Assembly: GCA_029260055.1 (NCBI GenBank)
Contig: JAJDDX010000046.1
Span: 1 to 64,000 of the forward strand
Source of the DNA: Phycisphaerae bacterium
GTDB lineage: Bacteria > Planctomycetota > Phycisphaerae > UBA1845
Reading direction: 5' to 3'
DNA: 64,000 bases
The first letter of the stretch is position 1. The number at the start of each line of letters is the position of its first letter. Positions 8,350-18,046 of this stretch are shown here, piece by piece. The notes beneath the pieces are model-generated. The model had not been told where the DNA came from. It did no database searches and saw only the letters and a program-made list of their open reading frames with translations. Both the position numbers and the translations under genes were made by a program.

Positions 8350-10200
8350 ATGGCTGGGATGGCAAGGGATGATAGCAATGGCGCAGGGGGTGTCGCGGGC
8401 GGCAACTCGGGTCGTTCTGGAGTGCCAGGACGTGGCACTGGCGGGACTCGTGCGTCGTCTTGGGTTGCGCTAGCCGGGCTGGTCGTCGCGGCCTTTGCCG
8501 TGCGCTATCTATACGTGGCGCAGACCGAGGGAGTGCCATTCGTTCGGCAATTGGCGGGGGACGCCAAGGGGTATTACGAATGGGCGGCGCGCATCGCAGG
8601 TGGCGAGTGGGTCGGTGATGAAGCGTTCTATCAGGCGCCGTTGTATCCATACACTTTGGCTGTGGTGTTCCGGACGCTAGGAGAAAGTGTCGCGTGTCTG
8701 CGCATGACGCAAATCGCCTGGGGGGCTTTGGGGACCGTGCTATTGGCGGCGGCTGCGCGCCGTATGTTCGATGGGCGAGCCGGTGTCGTGGCCGGAGCGA
8801 TGGCTGCTCTGTACGCGCCGGCGATCTTCTTTGACGGCATCGTGCAGAAAGCGTCGCTTAGCGGTCTGCTGATCTGTGGACTGATGTGGGCGCTGGCACG
8901 TGCCGGCGGCGGACGAATATGGCGTGCGGCGGGCGTCGGCATCGTGGCGGGCTTGGTGGTACTGACGCGTGAGAACGCGCTGATCTGGTTGCCGATTCTC
9001 GGGGCGTGGCTGTGGATGGGGGCGCACCGGGTGGACAGAGAGTGTCCTCTGAAAGGCGGACACGGGGCGAACCACGAGCTAGGCGGGAGTGCGAATCGCC
9101 GGCCGCGTGGATTGTGGGCGGTTGGGGCGTTTGTTGCGGGTTTGGGTCTTGTGCTTGGTCCTGTGGGCATGCGTAACGCCGCGGTGTGCGGGGAGTGGTC
9201 GTTTTCGACGTTCCAGGCGGGGCCGAACTTCTACATCGGGAATCACGCGGGCGCGAGCGGGCGATACGAGCCGCTGGTACGCGGGCATGAGACGCCTGAG
9301 TTCGAGCGGGCTGACGCGACAAAGCTGGCGCAGGCTGTGGCCGGGCGAGAACTCTCGCCGCGCGAAGTCTCGGATTACTGGATGTCACGGACGTGGCAGG
9401 ACATTGGCTCGGACGTACCCGGCTGGCTCCGGCTGTGCGCGGTCAAGATGTTGATGGTGTGGAACCGGTACGAAGTCGGCGACGTCGAGAGTCAGTACGT
9501 GTATGCGCAGTACGCACCTGTTCTGCAGGGGCTCGGGAGCGTTTGGCATTTCGGTGCGCTGTGTCCGCTTGCCGCGGTGGGTGTGGTGGCGACGCGGCGC
9601 GAGTGGCGCCGGTTGTGGGTGTGGTATGCGTTGATCTTGTCGATGGCGGGTTCGGTGGCGTTGTTCTACGTCTTAGCGAGATATCGTTACCCGCTGGTAC
9701 CGCTTCTCATCCCCTTTGCGGCCGCCGGCTGTGTGCAGGTGTGGGATGGCTTGCGTCGTCGCGATGTGCGTCGCCTTGCGCTACCGATCGGGATGGGGCT
9801 GGTGGCAGCCGTCGTATCGAATCTGCGCATCCACGACGAAGCGCGTCTTGATGCGCTCGCTCGGATGAACGTCGGGGTGGCGTTGGCGCGCGAAGGGAAC
9901 TTGCCGGCCGCGACGGAGCACTTTGCGGCCTCCGTGCGTCTCCATCCGGGTTCGGCTGAGGGTCGTAACAACCTTGCGCAGGCACTGGCGATGCAGGGGC
10001 GGTTTGGCGCAGCGATCGAGCACTACGAAGCCGCGCTTTCGATCGAGTCCGGCTTGCTCGGTGTCGATTACAATCTCGGTGTCGCGCTGGAGCGGGTCGG
10101 TCGCCTGGATGCCGCGCTAGGGCACTATCGCCGAGCTGTCGACCTTGATCCGAGTGATGTCGAGGCCCGGCGGGCAATCGAGCGGCTACAGGGTGAGTAA
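8350..10200 (+). CDS. GT39-like multi-TM glycosyltransferase with C-terminal TPR repeats
   Basis: VRYLYVAQTEGVPFVRQLAGDAKGYYEWA...QAPLYPYTLAV, many TM helices, then TPRs (NNLAQALAMQGRFGAAIEHYEAALSIE). Confidence 0.75.
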   Translation: MAGMARDDSNGAGGVAGGNSGRSGVPGRGTGGTRASSWVALAGLVVAAFAVRYLYVAQTEGVPFVRQLAGDAKGYYEWAARIAGGEWVGDEAFYQAPLYPYTLAVVFRTLGESVACLRMTQIAWGALGTVLLAAAARRMFDGRAGVVAGAMAALYAPAIFFDGIVQKASLSGLLICGLMWALARAGGGRIWRAAGVGIVAGLVVLTRENALIWLPILGAWLWMGAHRVDRECPLKGGHGANHELGGSANRRPRGLWAVGAFVAGLGLVLGPVGMRNAAVCGEWSFSTFQAGPNFYIGNHAGASGRYEPLVRGHETPEFERADATKLAQAVAGRELSPREVSDYWMSRTWQDIGSDVPGWLRLCAVKMLMVWNRYEVGDVESQYVYAQYAPVLQGLGSVWHFGALCPLAAVGVVATRREWRRLWVWYALILSMAGSVALFYVLARYRYPLVPLLIPFAAAGCVQVWDGLRRRDVRRLALPIGMGLVAAVVSNLRIHDEARLDALARMNVGVALAREGNLPAATEHFAASVRLHPGSAEGRNNLAQALAMQGRFGAAIEHYEAALSIESGLLGVDYNLGVALERVGRLDAALGHYRRAVDLDPSDVEARRAIERLQGE

Positions 10201-10220
10201 GCGGCGCGCCGTTCGGTCGG

Positions 10221-10310
10221 CACTGGTGAGGCAAGCCACCAGTGGCACCCGGCAACGGCAAGCTGCCGCTTGCCCATACCACCCGTTCGGAGCACTGCTC
10301 AAGAGCAGTG
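10221..10310. repeat. Cluster of three REP-like hairpins between convergent genes
   Basis: cactggtg-aggcaagc-caccagtg (10221-10244); ggcaagc-tgcc-gcttgcc (10257-10274); cactgctc-aa-gagcagtg (10293-10310); stems 1 and 3 run into GTGGCAC. Confidence 0.75.
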
Positions 10311-10321
10311 GCACACGTCGG

Positions 10322-11377
10322 CTATTCCGTTGGCCGAGCCGGGCCTTTGACGCGGATGTGTGGCACGTCGACATCGACGGCGCGGTGGTCGTATTGCCGC
10401 TTCGCGCCTTCGACGGCCACCGTCACGCGGTAGGTGCCGGGCGCGGGGAAGACGTACTCGGGCTCAGCCACGGGTGACTGGGTGCCGTCATCGAACGTCC
10501 ATTGATAAGCGGTCGGCTCGTACGAGCTTCGCAGTTTGAAACGTACCTTGAGCGGATTGTCTCCGGCGGCGGGGAAGGCGTGGATGCGCAGAAAAGGATG
10601 CTTTCGGATGACGGTCTCGAAGAACTCGATGGCACGATGGGTCTCCGCTGCCCTCGCCGGTCCGATGCCGTCGTCTTTCAGCGTCGTGCCCTTTTCCCGC
10701 AGCCACTTGACGCAGTCGCGGGCGTTACGCCCGGTGATCGCGTCCGACGAACTGTAGTTCGCGTAGATCGGCTGGAACAGATCGATGCTGCCTTGGACAT
10801 CGGCCAGGAACCCGGACTGGAACCGTGGCTGCAGCAGGCTGATCGCGCGGAACACCTCGGGGTTCTTGAGGCCGGTGTAGAGCGCCGCGTACGCTCCGCC
10901 TGACCATCCGTGGATGAAGATGCGGTCGTCGGAGATGCTGTGCCCGCCGCGCGCGTGCTGGACAGCCGCCAGAATCCGCCGCTCATCCTCGCGCTGCAAC
11001 TCGATCTGCGTGGCCGCGTTGGGCGGCATCAGTCGTTTCGTGCCCCTCAGTTTGGGCGCGACGACGATGAAACCCTTCGACTCCGCCAGTTCCGTCCAAT
11101 TCCGAATCTGCTGGTTGGGCGAATCGGGAAAGGACGTGTGGCAGACGACGACCAGCGGCCACTGCAAATCGCGGCTGTAACTCGACGGGCGATAGAGAAG
11201 GTATTCCCGGTTGCCCTCGGGCTCGCGACAAGTTCGGATCGGCTCCGGCACCTTGGGATCGATGTCCTTCTGGCAGCCGGTCAGCATGCCGGTCGCCATG
11301 ATCAGCAAGGCAAGGCAGAAGGCGAGTGGTCGGTCGGTTCTCAGCGACGATGCGCTTGGCAATGGCACGGTATTCAT
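10322..11377 (-). CDS. Alpha/beta hydrolase (PHB-depolymerase/esterase-like) lipoprotein with C-terminal PKD-like domain
   Basis: ATGMLTGCQ lipobox; GWSGG nucleophile elbow; FDDGTQSPVAEPEYVFPAPGTYRVTVAVEG PKD-like. Confidence 0.75.
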   Translation of the reverse strand: MNTVPLPSASSLRTDRPLAFCLALLIMATGMLTGCQKDIDPKVPEPIRTCREPEGNREYLLYRPSSYSRDLQWPLVVVCHTSFPDSPNQQIRNWTELAESKGFIVVAPKLRGTKRLMPPNAATQIELQREDERRILAAVQHARGGHSISDDRIFIHGWSGGAYAALYTGLKNPEVFRAISLLQPRFQSGFLADVQGSIDLFQPIYANYSSSDAITGRNARDCVKWLREKGTTLKDDGIGPARAAETHRAIEFFETVIRKHPFLRIHAFPAAGDNPLKVRFKLRSSYEPTAYQWTFDDGTQSPVAEPEYVFPAPGTYRVTVAVEGAKRQYDHRAVDVDVPHIRVKGPARPTE

Positions 11378-11431
11378 GTCAACGTTACCTGCCGTCAGGC
11401 GGTTTTGGACCCGGAGGGGACACGGCCCGGA

Positions 11432-13834
11432 TCATGCGCGGATCTCGTAGCCGCATTGTTTGAGGTGCTTCTCGAAGTCGCTCCGCAACGCGTTGGTGTC
11501 GTCGTCGACGAGCGTGCGGTTGTCGTCACCGACAACCACCCTGAAGGTCAGGCTTCGCTTGTCGGACTCCACGGACCCGCCCTCGTAGGCACCGACGTAG
11601 CGCACGAGTTTGATGAGCGGATGTTCAAAGCGCTTGATGCCCGCTACGGCCTCGGCATACGGCGTCGTTTTCGTCACTTGAATGGAGAAGTCCATTTCCA
11701 CCAGCGGGTGCTCGGGGATTCTGCCGAGCGGTTCGGTGGCGTGCTCGAGCGTTTCGAGGCCGTCGAGCCGTAGTTCGGCCCAGGCGATCGACCAGGAAGC
11801 CAGATGTTCGTCCATCGCCCTTTTCAATGCCATATCGACGACGCTCGTGCGGCCGACGGTGACGTCGTCCACGACGACCGAGGCTGTCTGATGCGGGTGT
11901 TCCCACGGATGGTCGGCCGCGGCTGCGGCACGGGAGAACGTCACTTGCCTGGCGAATTGCTGCCAGGCCCAGGCCTCGATGGCACCCTTGAGCTCGCCGT
12001 GAAGCCGTTCCTCGGCGCGCTTGCCTCGTTGCGCAAGAATGAGGCCCACATGATGATGTTCATGGTCGGCATCGGTGCCCTTCTCGAACACGCTTCCGAG
12101 TTCGATCAGGGAAAACTCGGTGAAGTGGAACCGGTTCCGCGCCGTGGCCGCCAACATACCGGGCATGATGGTCTGTCGGAAGCGATGCAAGCCCTCGGCG
12201 GCCGGGTTCCGCAGCTCCACGCACGGGCCGGGGTCGACACCGATCTGCGCGAGCCACGCGGAATCGTACCAGAGGTAGCCGTGTATCTCGTTGAAACGGT
12301 GGGCCGTCGTGAAGTATTCGAGCGTGCGCTGCTGCAGCTCGTGTAGCGCGTTCGCTTCGAAGCGGCGCATCGAGATTTGCGGCATGGCCGGAGCGATAGT
12401 GCCGTAGCCGATGTACCTCGCCAGTTCCTCTATCACGTCCGCTTCGATGGAGACGTCGTTCGTGGCCCGATACGACGGGACGCCTACGTCCCACACGGTG
12501 TCGGCCTGTGACACCGTGAAGCCGAGCGGGCGGAGGATCTCGCCGGCTTCTTCGAGTGATACGTCCTTGCCGATCGAGCGCGCGACGTGTCGCGGGTTGA
12601 CGCTGACGGTGGTCGCTTCGTGCGGCGATGGGAAGCAATCGGAAAAGCGGCTCTCGATCTTCATGTCCGGATACACGGGCCGCGCCAGATGAACGAACCG
12701 CTGAATCGCGAGCGCCGTGTAGGTCGGGTCGAGGGATTTCTCGAAGCGAGCGCTGGCATCGGTCCGCAGTCCCAGCCGGGTGGCTGTCCGTCGTATGGTG
12801 GCCGGATCAAAGTTGGCCGATTCGAGCAACAGCTTCGCCGTCGATTCCGTGACTTCGGTTTCGATTCCGCCCATGACGCCGGCTAGCGCGATCGAGTGGC
12901 CCTGGCATTGGATCATGAGCTCCTTGTCGGTGAGCTTGCGTTCCGTGCCGTCCAGCGTCCTGAACGTCTCGTCCTCTGTGGACCAGTCGACCTCGATGGT
13001 GTCCGCCTTAGCGGCGTCGAAGGCGTGCATCGGCTGACCGAGGTCGGTCATGATGTAGTTCGTCAAATCGACGAGCCCGCTGATCGGTCGCAGGCCGGTG
13101 CGCCCCAGGCGAAGCTGCATCCAAAGCGGCGCTGGTTGGGTCGGCACGCCGCCGAGCAACAGGCCGCTGTACCGCCGACAGGCGCTGCCGTCGGCAATCG
13201 AGATCGGAATCTCCGGCATCGCGTCGTCGGCAAGCTCCGCCATGTCGACAACCGGATAAGGCTTGAGCGGCAGTTTGCAGATCGCGGCGATCTCTCGCGC
13301 GATGCCGTAGTGACCCCACATGTCGGGACGGTGCGTGAGCGACTTGTTGTCGACCTCGATGATCCAGTCATCGAACAGCTTCGGGTCGAGCGGCTGACCG
13401 GCCGGCGTATCGCCGCAGAGGAAGACAGCCTCCTGCGCTGCCATCTCGATGCCCAAAGCGTCGCCCGGCAGAATCATGCCTTCGCTGCGGTGCCCGGCGA
13501 CTTCGGTGCTGCCGATCGCGCCGATGGTGGCGATGCTCGCACCGTCCGGGGCGTAGACGACGGTATCGCCGACATGGATGACCGGTGCGGCGGTGACTGT
13601 TTCGACCGTCTTACCGTGACCGAGATCCAGCTTCGCCAGGTGAAGATTCCGTGTCCCCGGCAGCGGTGTGATCGTCTCGACGCGTGCCGCGATCAGTCCT
13701 GTCGCATCGAGCTTGATTCGCTCGACGCCTTCGACCTCGGCTGAGGTGCGCGTGAAGCGCTCAGCCAGCCCGCGCGGATCGATGTCGGCGGGCAGATCGA
13801 CGTAATCACGAATCCATTCAAGTGAGATCAGCAT
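11432..13834 (-). CDS. pheT: Phenylalanine--tRNA ligase beta subunit
   Basis: MLISLEWIRDYVDLP; LADDAMPEIPISIADGSACRRYSGLLLGGV; GLVDLTNYIMTDLGQPMHAFDA; C-terminal SLTFRVVVGDDNRTLVDDD. Confidence 0.95.
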   Translation of the reverse strand: MLISLEWIRDYVDLPADIDPRGLAERFTRTSAEVEGVERIKLDATGLIAARVETITPLPGTRNLHLAKLDLGHGKTVETVTAAPVIHVGDTVVYAPDGASIATIGAIGSTEVAGHRSEGMILPGDALGIEMAAQEAVFLCGDTPAGQPLDPKLFDDWIIEVDNKSLTHRPDMWGHYGIAREIAAICKLPLKPYPVVDMAELADDAMPEIPISIADGSACRRYSGLLLGGVPTQPAPLWMQLRLGRTGLRPISGLVDLTNYIMTDLGQPMHAFDAAKADTIEVDWSTEDETFRTLDGTERKLTDKELMIQCQGHSIALAGVMGGIETEVTESTAKLLLESANFDPATIRRTATRLGLRTDASARFEKSLDPTYTALAIQRFVHLARPVYPDMKIESRFSDCFPSPHEATTVSVNPRHVARSIGKDVSLEEAGEILRPLGFTVSQADTVWDVGVPSYRATNDVSIEADVIEELARYIGYGTIAPAMPQISMRRFEANALHELQQRTLEYFTTAHRFNEIHGYLWYDSAWLAQIGVDPGPCVELRNPAAEGLHRFRQTIMPGMLAATARNRFHFTEFSLIELGSVFEKGTDADHEHHHVGLILAQRGKRAEERLHGELKGAIEAWAWQQFARQVTFSRAAAAADHPWEHPHQTASVVVDDVTVGRTSVVDMALKRAMDEHLASWSIAWAELRLDGLETLEHATEPLGRIPEHPLVEMDFSIQVTKTTPYAEAVAGIKRFEHPLIKLVRYVGAYEGGSVESDKRSLTFRVVVGDDNRTLVDDDTNALRSDFEKHLKQCGYEIRA

Positions 13835-13882
13835 ATGAGTCAGTTACAGGTTCGAGTGTGTTCGGTTGCGATTTCGCCACGG

Positions 13883-14947
13883 TTACGAAAGGATCGGGCC
13901 GCCCAGACGCTCGGGCGGAACCAAAGCCCGCAAGTCTCCGGCGTTGAGCACGCGTATATCCCGAATGCCGAATTTCATCATCGCCAAACGGGTGAGGCCA
14001 AGCCCGAACGCGAAGCCGGTGTATTCTTCGGGGTCGATCCCTCCGGCTGTCAGCACGTTGGGGTGTACCATGCCGCAAGGCAGGATCTCGATCCACCCGG
14101 ACTTCTTGCAGGTTGGGCAGCCCTTCCCGTCGCAAATCTGGCAGTTCATGTCGATTTCGAGGCCGGGCTCGACAAACGGGAAGAAGCCGGGCCGCACGCG
14201 AAGCTTCACCTCGCGCTGCATCACCTCCGTCAGCAGCGTCTGCGACATGGCGATGAGGTTCGGGATCGAGATGTCCCGATCGATCATCAGGCCTTCGACC
14301 TGATGGAACGTGTTCTCGTGCGACGCGTCGATCGTTTCGTAGCGGAAGCATCGGCCGGGAACGATGACGCGCAGCGGCGCACCGAACTTCTTCATGGAGC
14401 GGTGTTGAACGGGCGACGTGTGCGTGCGCAGCACCATGCCGTTTTTCACCCAGAACGTATCCTGCATATCGCGAGCCGGGTGCGTCGCCGGGATGTTGAG
14501 CGCTTCGAAGTTGTTGTACTCGGTCTCCATCTCCGGGCCGCTCTCGACGGTGAAGCCGAGTCGCTCGAAGATGCGCTCGATCTCCCACTGGACGGCTGTC
14601 ACCGGATGGACGCTGCCCATCGGCAGACGAAGGCCGGGTAGGGTCGGATCGTACGCGCCGGCCGAGGATGCCTCAGCCGCGTCGGCCGCGCTTTGCAGGC
14701 CGGCCAGACGCTGGTTGATCAGCTCTTTGACCCGCCCTTTCGCCGCGTTGATGGTCTGTCCGACTTGGCCTCGCTGATCCGGCGGGTAGTCCTTGATGCC
14801 GGAAATCAGCGAGCCGAGCGTCCCCTTCTTGCCGAGGACTGACGTATCGAGCCCGCGTACGGCATCGACGGCTGTCAGGTCGGTAAGCGAGGCTGCCACA
14901 TCCGCTTCGATCTTCGCGATCGTCTGATTGAGTTGGTCGAGGTCCAC
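13883..14947 (-). CDS. pheS: Phenylalanine--tRNA ligase alpha subunit
   Basis: MGSVHPVTAVQWEIERIFERLGFTVESGPEMETEYNNFEALNIPATHPARDMQDTFWV; RTHTSPVQHRSM; EYTGFAFGLGLTRLAMMKFGI. Confidence 0.97.
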   Translation of the reverse strand: MDLDQLNQTIAKIEADVAASLTDLTAVDAVRGLDTSVLGKKGTLGSLISGIKDYPPDQRGQVGQTINAAKGRVKELINQRLAGLQSAADAAEASSAGAYDPTLPGLRLPMGSVHPVTAVQWEIERIFERLGFTVESGPEMETEYNNFEALNIPATHPARDMQDTFWVKNGMVLRTHTSPVQHRSMKKFGAPLRVIVPGRCFRYETIDASHENTFHQVEGLMIDRDISIPNLIAMSQTLLTEVMQREVKLRVRPGFFPFVEPGLEIDMNCQICDGKGCPTCKKSGWIEILPCGMVHPNVLTAGGIDPEEYTGFAFGLGLTRLAMMKFGIRDIRVLNAGDLRALVPPERLGGPILS

Positions 14948-15177
14948 GTTGTCTATTAGTCCCGAACGTTGTTAGTGCACAGCATTTCCAGGGCGTGGAA
15001 GCTTAGACGCCAGCCCGCGACCCCGCAAGGAATCGGCGGCAAAAACCGCACCACTTGGCCGCAAACCGTGGATCGGATGGCCCTCGACATGTGCATCTGG
15101 GCAGGATGGCACGGTCGCCGAGCGCCTTGGGCGCGAGGCGATCTGTAGGTGAGGCCAGGACCGGGGCTGCCCGCCGG

Positions 15178-17706
15178 TTAGTCGCGCAGCTGCTGCAACG
15201 CTTGCCCCGCTCGTTCTCTCACGCGATCCGAAGCTCCGTCGGCTTTGAGCGCGGCCGTCAGGTCGGCGCGCGCCTTGTCCGGCTGGTCCAGATCACCGTA
15301 CGCGAAGCCGCGGTACATCAGGGCCTTGGCCTTCGAGGCTTCCGGGGCGCCGGCCATCGCGAGCAGGGCCGTGAAGTCCGCCAGCGCCTTATTTGACTTG
15401 CCCAGGCTTCCGTACATGGCGCCGCGGCCGATCCGGGCGCCTGCCTTCCAATAGTCGCTCGCTTCGGGCGCCGCGAGCACTGTGGTGTAATCGGCGATTG
15501 CCTTCGTGGCGTTGCCGAGTTCTCGGTGATGCTGTGCACGTAGGTACAGGATCTTGATCTTGTACTCGGCGGATAGGTCCGGCAGTTTGAGGAGCTCCGT
15601 GTAGTCGTCGATCACCCTCTGTGGTTTGCCGATGTCGTAGTACGCCTTGGCGCGGTTGGTCAATCCATCGGCTCTCTGAGTTGCGGTGGCACCGGCAAGA
15701 GCTTGGATTGCCGTATAATCGGCAATGGCCTTCGGGTGTTCGCCGACAAATCCGTAGATGACACCGCGGCTGTGAAGCGCCTCTGCCTTCCAGGAGTCCG
15801 GCGCGTCCGGCAAGGCCAGCACTGCGGTAAAATCGGCGATCGCCTTGTCACGGGCTCCCTCGTCTCGGTGTTCAAGGCCTCGCTCCCACAAAGCTCGTGC
15901 TTTCGATTCGACCGGTGCGTCCGGCATCGCCAGGATGGCCTCGATGTCGGCAGCCGACTTTTGCGGCTCATCAACCGCATACGCGAAGCTCCGGTTGAAC
16001 AGGGCCTCGATCCTCACTTCCGTAGTGGCGTCCGGCATTGCCAATACCAGGGAGGAATCGTGGATTGCCTTCTTGTAGTGACCGCTGTCGCAGTGCAGCA
16101 TCCCGCGCCGGCTCAAGACCTCGGCCCGCAGCGAGGTGGGAAGGTCGTCCATGGCCAAGGCGGCTGAGTAGTCGGCGGTTGCCTTCTCCGCGTCGCCAGT
16201 GTCCTCGTACGTGAGGCCGCGCGAGTACAAGGCTTCGGCCTTTTGCTGGGTGGACGTGCCGGGCATCGTCAACACGGCGGTGTAGTCTACTATCGCCTTG
16301 TCCGGCTCGTCGAGGTCGCCGTACACGAAGCCGCGACCGTAGAGAGCATCCGCTTTCGATTCGCCGGATGCCTCAGTGATGGCCAGCAGAGCCGTGTAGT
16401 CTGCGACTGCATCGTGCAACTGATCGAGTTCGCTGTAATGGGAGCCGCGCGAGTAGAGTGCCTGCACCCGTTGTTCGGCGGGGGCGTTGGGCATCTCCAG
16501 CAGTGCCGTGTAATCGGCAAGTTCCTTCCACGTCTCTCCGAGATCACAGTAAAGGGCGCCGCGGTTTATGAAGGCCTGTGCCTTCAACGCCGCACGCACC
16601 TCGGCCGCCGCCAACAAAGCCGTATAGTCCGCAATCGCTTTCTCCGGTTCATCGTCATCGGCATGCGCGACGGCACGCTCAAACAGGGCTTCGGGCGTCA
16701 ACTTGCCCGGAGCGTCGCCTGTTCCAGGGTTTGTCGAACGGTCGGTGGTCTTCTTAGGGGCCAGGCCTTTCTCGAGTACGCCGAGCTGCTTGGTGGACAT
16801 CTTCGGGGCCTGCTCGTGAATGACCTTCATGAAATGGGCGATCTCGTGGGGCACTACGGGGAAACCGACGTTCTCGCCGCTCTTGTCGTGCGCGTCAGCC
16901 AGCTTCTTACCTTTCGAATCAAGCACGGCGAAATAGGGCAACCCGCCCTCTTCCGCGCCACGATACTTGGCGTCGACCTTCTTTCCGCCGGTCGTGCGGT
17001 CCACGTCGATCTTGATCGCCACGAAGAACTTTCCGAAGACCTCCGCGATCTCGGGCCGAGCGAGATAGTGATCCAACTTGTGGCAGTAGGGACACCAAGG
17101 CGCGCCGAAGTAGAGGAACACCCTCTTCGACTCCGCCGCCGCCTGCTTCAGGCCGGCCGCCAGTATCTTGTCTGCTGAGACCGGTTTCGCCTGCCACTTC
17201 TCCAGGAAGGCCATGACCTTCTCGGGCTTGTGGTGGTCGCCCTCTTCGAGTGAGCCGGTCTCCTGCGTGACGAGCCCTTTGCCGTCGGCGTCGAGCACGA
17301 CCAGCGCCGGCAGGCCGAGCTTGGCCGCGTTTCCGTATCGCTTGCTGACATCCTCGTTGTGCGGCTTGCCGTCGACGGTGTCGACATCGATCAGCACGAG
17401 TTCGTATTCGTAGAGGAGCTTCTTGGCGATCTCCTTGTCCTTCTCGAACAGATCGTGCAACCGATAGCACCAGATGCACCAGTTGGCGCCGAACTGAAGC
17501 AGCACACGCTTGTGGTCGCGCTTGGCCTTGGCGAGTGCGCCTGCGATCTGCTTGTTGCCGTCGGCCTTACGGTCGTAGATGTCGGGTCGCTTCTTCTTCT
17601 TACCCGGCGGATCGCCCGCGCGTGCGGCGGTCGGCATCATGCCGCCGGCAAGCAGCGTTGCGGCAATCAAGAGTGTCAGTGGTGCGATCCGTCGTCGATT
17701 GATCAT
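15178..17706 (-). CDS. Secreted protein with two thioredoxin-like domains and a long TPR array
   Basis: CxxC motifs GANWCIWCYRLHDLFE and GAPWCPYCHKLDHYLA, then about a dozen 34-aa repeats (KAIADYTAVLAMPDAP...). Confidence 0.85.
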   Translation of the reverse strand: MINRRRIAPLTLLIAATLLAGGMMPTAARAGDPPGKKKKRPDIYDRKADGNKQIAGALAKAKRDHKRVLLQFGANWCIWCYRLHDLFEKDKEIAKKLLYEYELVLIDVDTVDGKPHNEDVSKRYGNAAKLGLPALVVLDADGKGLVTQETGSLEEGDHHKPEKVMAFLEKWQAKPVSADKILAAGLKQAAAESKRVFLYFGAPWCPYCHKLDHYLARPEIAEVFGKFFVAIKIDVDRTTGGKKVDAKYRGAEEGGLPYFAVLDSKGKKLADAHDKSGENVGFPVVPHEIAHFMKVIHEQAPKMSTKQLGVLEKGLAPKKTTDRSTNPGTGDAPGKLTPEALFERAVAHADDDEPEKAIADYTALLAAAEVRAALKAQAFINRGALYCDLGETWKELADYTALLEMPNAPAEQRVQALYSRGSHYSELDQLHDAVADYTALLAITEASGESKADALYGRGFVYGDLDEPDKAIVDYTAVLTMPGTSTQQKAEALYSRGLTYEDTGDAEKATADYSAALAMDDLPTSLRAEVLSRRGMLHCDSGHYKKAIHDSSLVLAMPDATTEVRIEALFNRSFAYAVDEPQKSAADIEAILAMPDAPVESKARALWERGLEHRDEGARDKAIADFTAVLALPDAPDSWKAEALHSRGVIYGFVGEHPKAIADYTAIQALAGATATQRADGLTNRAKAYYDIGKPQRVIDDYTELLKLPDLSAEYKIKILYLRAQHHRELGNATKAIADYTTVLAAPEASDYWKAGARIGRGAMYGSLGKSNKALADFTALLAMAGAPEASKAKALMYRGFAYGDLDQPDKARADLTAALKADGASDRVRERAGQALQQLRD

Positions 17707-17821
17707 GGGTGCGTCTCCACCTCGTTGAAGCCTTGTGTTGGCATGTACGAGCCTACGGCTTCCGCCCGGCCGTACGACAACAGATTAACCGAAAGTGCCG
17801 AACGAGGCGACGACAGGGCGT

Positions 17822-17918
17822 TCAGTACCGCGACCGTGAGGGAGCGGCCAAGCGTCCCGTCGAGCTGTGCTGTGTGAACGCCCTCGAGGCCGCTCGCTTA
17901 CACTCGCGGTACTGATCA
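17822..17918. repeat. Inverted pair of the TCAGTACCGCGA..GAGCGGCC dispersed repeat
   Basis: tcagtaccgcgaccgtgagggagcggcc (17822-17849) and ggccgctcgcttacactcgcggtactga (reverse orientation), 24/28 identical by eye. Confidence 0.8.
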
Positions 17919-18046
17919 GAGATCTTGCGAGCGTTGTTGTCTTCTGAAGTCGCAGCACGACTCCTGGGGATGGGCGAGAATCTCGGGTAGCCAATGTCGC
18001 GTGTTGATCCGGTCGACTTCGCCGCTGAGGGCACATAGACTCCAGT

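Noticed and set aside
13850-13870. ggttcgagtg as a tRNA T-loop candidate
   Set aside because: No cloverleaf or acceptor stem could be formed; lies between pheS and pheT
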